This document shows, one piece after another, positions 1 through 10,870 of a stretch of DNA of 64,000 nucleotides. Each line of letters opens with the position of its first letter. The first letter of the stretch is position 1. The notes beneath the pieces were generated by a model. The model did not search any database. It saw only the letters and a list, made by a program, of their open reading frames with translations, and was not told the origin of the DNA. The DNA comes from Archegozetes longisetosus (Eukaryota > Arthropoda > Arachnida > Sarcoptiformes > Trhypochthoniidae): NCBI GenBank assembly GCA_018873245.2, contig JAEMBT020000001.1, forward strand, positions 19,098,220-19,162,219, written 5' to 3'. The translations under genes were made by a program, and so were the position numbers.

Positions 1-851
1 TGTGGGATTTAAGCCTTTTTCAGTCCAAACAACGTTTTCATTGAATTGATCATCCTAAAATACATAGGAATAAGAGCCTATCGCAATTTCCAAAATTTGA
101 TCACTTATGACGGTTTGGACATAAGCACCTCACTTAATAAATATGACAGCTTTATTCGATTAATCAAATTAGTGATTGTTTTATCGAAAGTCTACTTATT
201 CTTCTCTAAAAGAACACAAAATCTCTATTTTCCTTTAATACCTATGTCTTATCTCTCAATTGACGTGAATTAACTTAATTGAAATGAATGCTCATTTGAA
301 AGTAAAAGTATTGGCTACTGTTGCGAGCGTCAAATGTAGACAATTCCTTAATAAAGTTGACTTAATTTATTAGGTTATCAATAGATTTTTGGTCCGAGTT
401 AGCTAACAAACATAAACCTTTATATGTGCAGGAATATTGTCAAATAATAATAAAAAGTCAGGAGAATTAGTTCATAAATATATTGAAACATATATACAGA
501 AGTTTTTTTGAGCTAGTTTTGTATATAAGATCTACCCATTTATTGGTTTGTTATGCTTTTAATGCCAAAGATTGTTAATGTTCGCAGAACTTTGTGTTAA
601 TGAATTACCTGCTGCCTGCAATAAAATTACCTCCAATTATCTACTTTTGTGATTTAATCTCAGAGTTTCATCTGGCTCAACCAAGATGTAAGACAATAAT
701 CACTTTTAGATTTAATAAGCCTTCTTTCAATAAGTTTTTAACCATAGTTTCTTCAGTTCATTTTAGTGAGCCTTACGATTTGGTCAAATAGATATTGTAT
801 TTGAAGTCAAAACTTTTTCAAAAATTCAATTAATGAAACAATTTCAAAGAC
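1..851. other. Non-coding stretch, nothing recognised
   Basis: AT-rich sequence before the first elongase gene. Open frames at 46-273 and 594-791 start with TTG rather than ATG and show no domain, so I do not support them as genes. The part just before 852 should hold the elongase promoter, but I see no clear core motif. Confidence 0.4.
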
Positions 852-1809
852 ATGCTTAGGTGGAGTTCAATAAAATATTATTATCGTGACTTTTGGGAAG
901 AAGAAGAGATCGACGCGCCAGTATATTCCCTCTGATGAAAGGCGGTCCATGGTTTGTATCTAAATATTCAATTGATTAAACTTTTGAATTTTCATTCATT
1001 GCAATGGTACTAAATTCAGAGAATACATTCTAAACAAAGACTTCTATCTTTTAAGGTCTGTACTGTTTATTGTGTTAGCGTATCTGTATTTTGTCAAAAT
1101 ATGGGGTCCAAGGTATATGAAGAATCGCGAACCATACGATCTGAAAGAGATCATGCGGTTCTATAACACGGGAATGGCTGTGATAAACTTATATGGATTC
1201 CTGATAAGCTTACCAGTGACCAACTTCGGAATCGATACATGGAAATGCTTGAAGATGAAGAGCGATTCGCGAGACATCAAGGATGTATTCCTACTGGTTC
1301 TGGCCTGGTGTTTTTTGGTTTCACGACTATTTGAGTTTTGTGACACTATATTTTTGATACTCCAGAAGAAACAGTCTCATGTCTTGACTCTACACGTATT
1401 TCATCACAGTTTTGTTCCCATATTTGGTTGGATAACAGTTAAATTTGCGCCCGTTATAACCAATGGTTTTTTTCCATTCATCAATTGTCTCGTGCATATA
1501 ATTATGTACACCTGTTACACAATGTCTACTTATCCAAAATTAGTGCCATATCTTTGGTGGAAAAAGTACTTGACACGTATACAAATAGCGCAATTCATAT
1601 TAGTTATACTTAACGCTATGAGAATATTTGTAATGCAGTGTCATTTTCCTTCAACATTCTTATATCTGAACGCATTTGTTGCGTTCATATTCCTCATTAT
1701 GTTTGGCTCTTATTATATTAAGAGCTATGGCACTAAAAATAAAATTCGGAACTATAGTAATTATAACTTCAATAAAGTCACTAAGAATGGAAACACAACT
1801 TTTAAATGA
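852..1809 (+). CDS. ELOVL-type very-long-chain fatty acid elongase, two exons, frameshift in exon 1
   Basis: ELOVL enzymes catalyse the malonyl-CoA condensation step of fatty-acid elongation in the ER membrane. Exon 1 is 852-951, intron 952-1055, exon 2 1056-1809; the junction rebuilds the Trp of GGPW. Exon 2 shows the family hallmarks: the HVFHH histidine box, SRLFEFCDTIF (usual KLxExxDT, Lys here Arg), LVHIIMYTCY and RIQIAQF, with several hydrophobic segments. Compared with the intact paralogue at 46765, one base is missing near 906-908: frame 1 reads WEEEEIDAPVYSL then stop at 933-935, while the frame entering exon 2 reads DRRASIFPLMKGGPW, colinear with the paralogue's DPRTKHLPLMKGGPW. An in-frame ATG at 935 could still give about 256 residues lacking only the N-terminal tail. 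It may be a young pseudogene, an N-terminally shortened gene or an assembly error. Family call sure, functional state open. Confidence 0.85.
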
Positions 1810-3367
1810 GATTTTGTACCAGGCTTTCAAGGTTATTGTATTCGACAGTTTAGCTCAATTCAGTCTTTTCTAATAGATTTTATATTTTCATATTCTTAAT
1901 AGAAATTTCTTATTCACTAAATTTTTTTTTCACTGGTTTCATATTGATTCAAATTTTGAAAATTCAAATTCAAAAAATGAAAGCAGTATTGATCACAAGA
2001 ATAAAAAGTGTTTCTGAATATTTGAAATTAAAGAATTATTAACTTTTATTTATGATAATCATGACATCATAGCTATTGATATTTTGAAAAACAAACTTAG
2101 AATAAGTTTAATACTATTTTTTCGTTGAAAGTAGAGCTTTAAAAGTTAATTTCATGACTAACTTATATAACAGCTTCAATTGGAGAAGATGATAAAAACT
2201 TATTTTATTGTAGTTTCAGACCTCTTATGAAGAATTAGTAATGAAAACATACTCTATAGTAGTTATTTACAAAAAAAAATTATAAAAGTCTTCTAAAGTA
2301 AAAATAAAGATCTATTACAAAGACGATCGATAATAATTGACTATTTAATATTGAGAACTTATTCTTAAAGGTTTGTAAACTTTGGAATAATTTGTCATTT
2401 AGTGACGTGAAACTAACTTCTTTGCCATCTCTAATGGCAACGCTTTAGTTGCAAACAAGTTTCTATTCACTTTCCAGCAATACATATACTATTCTTCACC
2501 AGAATATAGGAATATCAATACAAAAATATCGAATCATACACAGCAAAAAACTTCGTTAATTGTGTTGTTCTCCTGCTAATCATTAACGTATTCAAACGTA
2601 CAACAATTAGAATATATGATTTCACGTCAAATGTCATGTTATTGTGAAAGATTGAACAATTAATAACTGATTATTGTGTTCATAAGTCAATAATTTAACT
2701 GATTCAATCTTTTCTTTGTACTGATTTGAAAGTGAACTTTTGATCTAACCATTTATGAATATATGAGAGACTAATCAATAAATATTGAGTTATTGTGATT
2801 TATTTATTACTGAAACTTTAGTTTTATTCAGACTTTTAATCTTTAAGTTGTTGAATAATTTGAATTTGAAAAATATAATACAAATGCAAAAGTTTATGGT
2901 TGAAGTGCCCAAAAGTAGATCAAAGTATTAATAAAACATACAGTATTTGAACGCAAATAACACATATTTATTTTGCCAACAAATAAGTTAACTCTAATCA
3001 TACATATTGTCTACCTATGCAACTATTAATTGATGAAAAATTAAACTACTATTTGAAGAGCGACAGAAGCAGGAACAAACATTACATTGAAAATTACTTT
3101 ATTTGTTTTGAATTTTCTCTCAACTCATTGCTCAATACCTAACTCAATAGCTATTAATTACAGACTGTTCGCAAATTTGATATTACTTACACATTAATTT
3201 TTGACTTTCGTGCTCTCAATATTTGACGAATAACATTATAATTCTATAATTTAATGATAATTTTACGATAGCTAATGAAAAGAAACATCGAGTGGTTTCT
3301 AATGGATTTCTAAAAATAAAATAATTTAAAGTAAAGACTAAAGTACTAGGTTCATTTTTCAGTCAAT
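1810..3367. other. Intergenic, nothing recognised
   Basis: About 1.5 kb of AT-rich sequence between the elongase and stomatin genes, with no ORF of note and no repeat that I can delimit. It probably contains the 3' end of the elongase transcript and the stomatin promoter. Confidence 0.4.
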
Positions 3368-6300
3368 ATGCCAACTAATAGATCAAGCATTGAAGCATTC
3401 GTTGGAAGTAAGTTTTTAATTCTATTTTTCTATTTTGTTAATATGCATATCATATTTATTTATTTTCTATTAAAAACAAATTGATTCTTCAAACTATAGC
3501 CTTTCGTAGAAATTTAAACGATGTAGTATCAAGTTTTAATCAATAGCTTGTGTAAAGGCTAATATAAATACTGTAGATTTGATGGATTCTGAATTTTGAG
3601 TTTCATGTTGACAAGCTAATTTTCAGGCTAATTTTTTGTAAAAATTTTCATTTCGAACCTATTTTTGCATATAATCATGATTGAGTATATGTTATTTCAA
3701 ATTCGTCATTAATAACAACTGTTAATAACCATTAATTATAATGAGATATTAGTTTGACTACGAATACACTTAAAAACTTAATAAATTCACTTCTTTCAGA
3801 AAAAAGACTAATAAACGAACTAATATTTCAAAGTTCCTGTCCATTCATGAAGTAAACTGAAATAAAGCAATAAAATTAATGTTTGAATATCTTATTAATA
3901 AGCTGTTAATAGACTTGATTAAAAGAGTGAATTGCCTTGTATAAATATATAAAATCTAATAGATTATAGTTGTGAAGGTGAGGTTGGACTATAAAATCTA
4001 ACGATAAAATGTCAATTAATTATAGATAATAACGAGGAAGAGAGTCACGGATTGTGTGGTACACTATTATTATTGCTATGTCTTGTTGTTGTGGCTGCCA
4101 CTTTTCCATTCAGTCTGTTCGTTTGCCTAAAGGTTTGTAATTTAATTATTGGTTTCAGTTAAATCAATTATTATTTCATTCATATCAATACGAATCAATT
4201 TTTTCTAGTGTCTAAACTTTAAACAATTTTTTAACAAACATTAAGACTCGTTTCGTGCAATGATAGATATATTTATCACAAAATAGTTGTGAGAAATGAA
4301 TGTTCATGTTCATTGTTCATAAAAATAAGAAAACACAAAGAGTATTTAAAATTGTCCTTCACTCTAATGTTGGATTGAGTTGCATATTAGTTTTCTAGTT
4401 TCAAACTGAGAACCACTGAAGAATATATTCTACTCAATAGATTTTTACTTGTCAAATTGATTTTGATTGAAGTTAGTAAACTTAAAATGTTATGTTTTTA
4501 ATATTATTATAACAATCAAATTGAATATCTGCCACCAATTGAAACCGTTAGCATATTTTTAGGCACCATAATAGTCGTAAATTGAATAAAACAACAATGA
4601 TCAAAATTATATATTGCATAAGACAGAATTTCAGATGTTTGAATAGCGTACCAAAGTTATAAAAATAAATGAATTCATTGCATGCAATGCCTTTTGTGTA
4701 AAACTGCGTTTTACGAAACACCAAATCGATACAGTGGTCATAATAAGCTTTTCTTATATTTTTAGGTCGTACAGGAATACGAAAGAGCAGTTATTTTTCG
4801 TTTAGGTAATTAATATAGACCCAACAAAGTTGTATTTTGTGTATATAAGTCACCTGTTTTGCATTTATAAGCAAGCAATAAAGCTAAACAACAATAAGTT
4901 AAATTATTGACCTTTATTATTAGCTTATATTCTAATGCTAAGTAAGATGACCTTATGTTGGATTGCATAGAGTGCAACTTTGTTTTGTCTCAATAGCCAA
5001 TAATTATCTCTAAACTCTTTTCAAATCTTAAGAATACTATGCATTGAATATTTACTCTTGTTTATATTAATATTTAAAAAAGACCAATAAATGAAATTAC
5101 TCAATGAATATTTATTCAATATTAGGCAGACTCTCTGGAGGTGGAGCTAAAGGTATTAATTAATTTCAATTGTTTCAGACTAATCACTAAATCAATATCT
5201 ACTTTTCGATTCAGGTCCAGGCATGTTCTTCATAATTCCGTGTATAGATTCTTATTCAGTCGTTGATTTGAGAACTATTACTTTTGATGTTCCACCACAA
5301 GAGGTTATACTATGAGAGACATTACTTTTCGATCACATATCAAGCATTTACTGTCTTCTGTACACTTTTCAAAATTTTATACATAAAACGTTTTGAGTCT
5401 TATTCAATATCTCAAAGAGAAATTCATTACTCACTACATTTATAAGATTAGAGGCTCTTATCTGATGATATCTTATTTTTAAACTATAACATTTTGGTGA
5501 TAAAACTTTTGACAAGAATTTTAGTGGTAAACAAACCTATGACTGCATCGATTGCCCAGTATTTGAATAAAATTTCAATTTTTTATAAGTCTTTCGTGAT
5601 CTAAATTTCGCAATAGCATACAGAAGACAGTAAATGCTTCAATATACTCATTTGATTATCAAATTATATGATAGTTATACTAATCAATAGGTATTGACTA
5701 AAGATTCGGTGACAGTCTCTGTTGACGCAGTTTGCTATTACCGAATATGGCTGCCGACAGGTTAGACAAAATTTTGATAATAACTTTTTATTCTAAAATT
5801 CTTGAATTGTTCTCGAAGTTGCGGTGGCTAACGTCCAAGATTATGGCAAATCGACCAGATTATTAGCGGCTGCAACACTTAGGAATATACTGGGGACCAA
5901 AACACTGGCAGATATACTTAGCGAAAGAGAAAATATTAGTACTGCAGTTCAAGCACTTCTAGATGGGGCAACAAAATCGTGGGGTATTCACTGATATATT
6001 TTCTTCAGTATTTTATGCTTGCTAATGTCAAATTTTCAACTTCCTCTTCGATGTTTTTTCTTAGGTGTTCAGGTGGAGCGCGTTGAAATGTAAGTATATT
6101 TTGAGCTAAGAATCAGTATTTCATTTTATCAATTGATCAAGATAATGAGTCTAAAATTCCGTACCACAGTCAAATCTATCTAACTTTCATATGCATTTAA
6201 GTAGTTTTTAAATATTTAATACAAAAATACCGCTAGAGAAACATGGCTTAGTCTTTATTGATTTTTTGAAACACACTTAACTCCATATGAAAGTTGAGCA

Positions 6301-6746
6301 AGTTTTACCGTAAATCTGGCTTGAATTATATCTAAGAGGTTTGATAAACGAAAAGATTCTATTCACCAAGATTTGGTTCAAAATAACTGTCAATTTCAAA
6401 CATTACAGAAAAGATGTTCGTTTGCCGGCAAATCTGCAGAGATCCATGGCTGCGGAGGCAGAAGCTTCGAGAGAAGCAAAAGCAAAGGTTGTAATTTTAG
6501 GTGTAAAACGCATTTATCTTTTTCTAAGAAACAATGTTCATTCGCCAGGTGGTGGCTGCAGAAGGAGAACAAAAAGCATCATTTGCATTGAAAGACGCGG
6601 CAGAAATTATCAATTCTAATCCAATAGCTTTACAGTTAAGATATTTGCAGACGTTGTCCGATAATGCAGCCGAGAGAGATTCTACTATTTTATTCCCTAT
6701 ACCTATCAATATGTTTGAAGTGATCGGTAAAAATATCTTCGATTAG
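3368..6746 (+). CDS. Stomatin (band 7/SPFH family), complete, ten exons
   Basis: Membrane scaffold of the SPFH/prohibitin superfamily that binds cholesterol-rich inner-leaflet membrane and modulates ion channels (MEC-2/stomatin branch). Exons: 3368-3407, 4026-4132, 4766-4805, 5126-5152, 5215-5303, 5691-5760, 5819-5983, 6065-6089, 6409-6487, 6549-6746. They sum to 840 nt with compatible phases, giving 279 residues. Landmarks in order: acidic N-terminus; hydrophobic hairpin about residues 23-47 (LLLLLCLVVVAATFPFS) with the conserved Pro at 41 and nearby Cys that could be palmitoylated; VQEYERAVIFRLGRL; GPGMFFIIPCIDSY; DVPPQE; LTKDSVTVSVDAVCYYR; STRLLAAATLRNILGT; AMAAEAEASREAKAK-type helix (here SMAAEAEASREAKAK); AAEGEQKAS; LQLRYLQTLS; STILFPIP near the C-terminus. 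Length is normal for a short stomatin. Exon 4 is only 27 nt and the exon 5 donor (GAG|GTTATA) is weak. High confidence. Confidence 0.93.
5342..5639. repeat. Inverted-repeat element inside stomatin intron 5
   Basis: Two perfect 21-base arms, 5342-5362 and 5619-5639 in opposite orientation (core aagcatttactgtcttctg), are separated by about 256 bases, all within intron 5 (5304-5690). This looks like a small MITE or foldback insertion. The spacer has no coding content. Confidence 0.6.
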
Positions 6747-9693
6747 AACGTTCATTCTCTTTTTTAAGATAAAGTATTTTAATCGATTGACTGATACTCT
6801 ATGCGAAGTTATCTCAAATTAAGTAATTCAAAAGTAATTCCCAATAAATCAATAGTTATCTAAATAGTAAGCTATCAAATCTGTTCATTCAATTCAGTAG
6901 ACATTTTGAGATTCCCTATTTGAATGAGATTCAATCATTTTTGTTATTTGTTCATTTATTAGTTTAATTTGTTCAACAATTGTGTATGATAAAACAACAT
7001 TTGTCATAGGATGGTGTCATGATGGTCAATGATATGTCACTAAACACATATTTTTTATTGACACAGGAATCGTGTCTTAATTTAACGAAATAAGGATCTC
7101 TTAATGATTAAAAGTTTTGTTGGATTAATTTTTTATGTTTATCCTACCACAGAGTAGATTCTCTTTTATTATAGAAAATACCACTTTTAAGTTCAAAATT
7201 CTAAGACCTATCATTGATTATCCTATCATTCATTTATTAAATGTTGATATTATAGAATTTGAAGTCTTCTGTTAAAAAGTATTTTACTTAAGAAGTGTAT
7301 TATTCTGTAAATAAGTATCAAAATAAAGTATCACAAACAAGTTGTATTTTTTTCAAAAGATAATTAAACTCTGTTTAAAACTTAAATATTGAACCAAACC
7401 AAACTCACAAAAGTTTATATTCACCTTAAATTTGATTTGACTCATGAAAACTTTTCCTTTTCTTCTTCTAGTGAACATTTCTTATGAAGTCAATTAATCA
7501 AAGTTTTCAGAATTTATTGAGAAAATTCTCTCTGATTGAAATGAAATAATTTATTCAGTGTTAAAAACTAATTTTTGGGTACTTTTAGAACAATTATTCA
7601 AAAAGTGAAAAATTTTTATTTATGATAGATAAATATGATGCAAATTACACAAACTTCAGATTTAATGCTGATAAAGCAATATATATTTATATTTATCTAT
7701 ATCTATATACTACTTGAAGTATTTACTATCCATACAGCTCATAGAACAGCAATAAATAAGAATGTTACACTAAAAACCTATATTAATTGTATGAAACTTG
7801 ATTGGTGTCAAATCGTTACAAATGCTGACAATTACATTAATAGGAAAAATAATCTAATGTTTATATACGGAACATGACAGCTATCCAAATAATGTCAAAA
7901 TTAATTTTATTTGGATTATAGACATAAATAATAATCAGCTGAACACTTGACTATCATATAAAATAGATCTGATTTGAATACATATTATTTATGAAAACTA
8001 ATGCAGTCATTCTCGGACGGATCGGTGTAGTCAAAAGAGTTCACTATAAATGGCGACTCACTATAACTGTGACTTTTGTATGGGATTTAAGAGATATGTA
8101 TTCGACATAGTGTTTACTATAAGTGGATATTCACTATGAGCGCGTTTACTATAAAAGGGATTGACTGTATTAGCATAACTTCATCAAACAATTTATCGCA
8201 CAGAGAAACTAGTGGACATGCGATACTATAATTGTAATTATCACCAGAAATATGAATGTGATCTTTCATCTCGTACTCTGATATTCTGCGACCGATCGAG
8301 AGATAACGAATATATGATAAGTAAAGTTAAACTTATGAGACAAACGTTATCTAGAATGGTGTTGACAAGAAAAAAATGTTGGAAAGTTGACACAGAATGT
8401 ACTGCTTTCTCATAGAAGCAGTTTCAATTGAAAGAGTTCCATTCGTTCGCAAGAGACTTTCGATAAGAAGTTCGGTTCTGATTAGTCAACAAACCATTTA
8501 ACTAATTTTGTCTCGTAAACTTGATGTTAATTATTAAGAAGAAAAATCTTGGTTCATCTTGATCCGAGTCATTAATATTAGCGATAAAAGTATTAAAGTG
8601 AATAATAAGTAGAAGGTGAAAACTAAATACGTGATAGCATGATTTAAAGTAGATTTTGTGGGATAAACCACTTCATCGATTCTGATGATTTCGAGTAAAC
8701 TCGGAACAGCTATTGTCATTATTAGTAATATAAAAACAGAAATGATCAAGTTGTCTGTGCAAAAATAATTTTAGTCTCTTATTGTTTATATTTTAAATAA
8801 ATAGTAAACAAATAGTAAAATTTTTAGATTGGGACTCATATAGCCCTCAAAGTATAGTTTGTTATCTTATTGTAATGATAAGGTTGTGACAATCAATTGA
8901 AGGCAATTGCAGGCTGATAGCAATGTAAACAAAGGCCGAGAAAAAAATTGATCAAATAAAGTTGAATAATTGATTTTTTGTCAAATGATTCATATAAAAT
9001 TATCTGATCAAACAATATCAATTAATGTCAAGTTATTTTGCGAATTTTGGCAAATAATCGCTATTTTTGTGAAAAAGTGGTGAAAACTCAACTTTGTCTC
9101 TAGATGAAGGTTTAATATAATCGAAGTTAAAATGTAGAAATAATATGTTATGTAATTAACATTAAAATGTGAAGATTAGAAAACGTAAAAATGTTTGACT
9201 TGCGATACTCAGAGCTGGGTCCATTTTGCTAATAACGCCATCCATATCTTTAATCTATATATTTTTTAATAATTCTAAGGCAATAAGTTTCAAGATTACA
9301 ACGACTGAATTTTATAAAGTTAATTATAACTTTAAGAAATTTTCACGATGCTATTATTGGTGAAAAACTTTTGAATTTAAGTTTATTAGAAGTCAGATTC
9401 CAATGTGTTCTAAATATGAATCAGATCCAAATATATTGATCATAAATAATCCAGATTGGTGTCCTAAAAATACAAAAGCTAGAAGTACTTAAAAATTTGA
9501 CTAAAACCCCACTTATTTATTAAAAGACCGGATATTTATTGATTTCTCGCAGATAATACTCAAATGATTGATCTGTTTAATCAGATATCTTTCAGCCTTT
9601 GAATATACTAGTAAAACTAAAAAGTTTTGCGAGAGTTATGTTTAATTAATAAAAAAAAGCAACAGTCATGATATTTAAAGATTATATCATATA
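6747..9693. other. Intergenic, with a degenerate tandem repeat
   Basis: AT-rich, no supported gene. 8036-8165 holds a loose tandem array built on cactataa/ttactata units at roughly 17-19 base spacing. Minus-strand frame 8534-8749 encodes two hydrophobic segments (IISVFILLIMTIAV and YLVFTFYLLFTLILLSL), but I find no family, splice partner or conservation argument, so it is not called as a gene. Confidence 0.4.
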
Positions 9694-9849
9694 TTGCCCT
9701 CATAGGGGAAGCAAGGATATACCAATGGCGACATTTTGATCATTTATTTCTTTAATAAATTACTCTTATGCGGCTCTAAGGTTGATCTCATTATATTGAA
9801 GGAGTAAATGTCGCTAATGGTATATCCTTGCTTCCCCTGAGATGGCAAA
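9694..9849. repeat. Long imperfect hairpin (MITE-like)
   Basis: The left arm at 9694-9738 and right arm at 9806-9849 are inverted copies sharing a near-perfect stretch of about 33 bases built on ggggaagcaaggatatacca and gcgacattt, around a loop of about 67 bases. The whole unit is about 155 bases. It could be a miniature inverted-repeat element; a microRNA-like precursor is a less likely alternative. Confidence 0.65.
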
Positions 9850-10389
9850 AGGTCATCAAGCTCGAAGGGCAATGCATAATGCGATCTTTAAATATGATTG
9901 TAGTTTTTTTTATTAAACAAATATGGCTCGAGCAACACTTTTTAGTTTTACTAATAAATATGAGTAAATCTAAGGTATGCGTTCTTATATTGGTTCCTAT
10001 GCATCCATAGACGTTGGTTTTTATTATCCAAAACCATATCTGCCATCAAATTTGGAGAATTAAGATTGCTTCGTGAGATGAAAGTCTAATTGAAATGAAA
10101 ATGAATGATAAACCATTCTCTGTTGAGAACAAGGAACGCGATATATAGGCCATTCACGTGTCTCTAATGGATTCGAATGATTGCTTTTGGAAACATGAAT
10201 AAACCAACCAAATCATATTGAACGTGAATCGCAACTAAAACATTGTTTTCGAGAAAACAACTTATAAATTGTCTCATAAGGAAGTAATGGTTTAAGGTTA
10301 GTTTTGGAAAATCATCGCTTAATCCATCATTTGACTAAACCATTGACTAAATCATTTAACTCATCAGCCATTGATCTCTTCTAAAATAG

Positions 10390-10870
10390 AACAAAAATTA
10401 CCCCTTCTGGTTCATATAAAACTTGTCTTATCCCCACATTAATATCTGCTTAAAATGGTGCCTTTTCTTCTAAAGCTTGCTTTCATCGTTGAAGCGATAA
10501 CTATCAGTTAAAGTAAATTGTTCAACCAAGGTTCCAACAGGATTGTCTTTGAAAAGTCCTTTACTTTCTCATTAAACTGATTATTCTCTAATTTCTTGAA
10601 AATACCTTCATTTTCTGATGCATTATAGATGGGATCCAATCCTTCGCTCGCATCAGATTTGTTACTAAGGCTATAAATTTGATGTTTTGCAGTAGCTTTC
10701 TATTATCTTATTAGTGACTCGTATTCACGTAGAATTGGTAATGGATATGCCAACGGACATTTTTGATGTGTTTGTTTTGGGTTTTTATCGTCATAAGTCA
10801 AATGAGGCAAAATATCAAATGGAAAGTTAAATACAGATTTTGTTGCTTTATATGTGAGAAAGTTCTCACG
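10390..10870 (-). pseudogene. Possible decayed protein-coding fragment, family unknown
   Basis: Reading the minus strand from about 10870, one frame stays open for about 50 codons with a coding-like residue mix (FNFPFDILPHLTYDDKNPK, then CPLAYPLPILREYES) before tandem stops near 10706. Further along, other frames give SDASEGLDPIYNASENEG and then PVGTLVEQFTLTDSYRFND, with shifts between them. Such runs are unusual in this AT-rich background and suggest an old coding sequence broken by indels. I do not recognise the family. It could be a transposon remnant, or chance. Confidence 0.3.

Noticed and set aside
46..791. Two open frames (46-273, 594-791) on the plus strand
   Set aside because: Both start with TTG, have no domain or splice partner, and lie in AT-rich non-coding sequence.
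8534..8749. Minus-strand frame with two membrane-like segments
   Set aside because: Hydrophobicity alone is expected from AT-rich codons; no family match or neighbouring exon.
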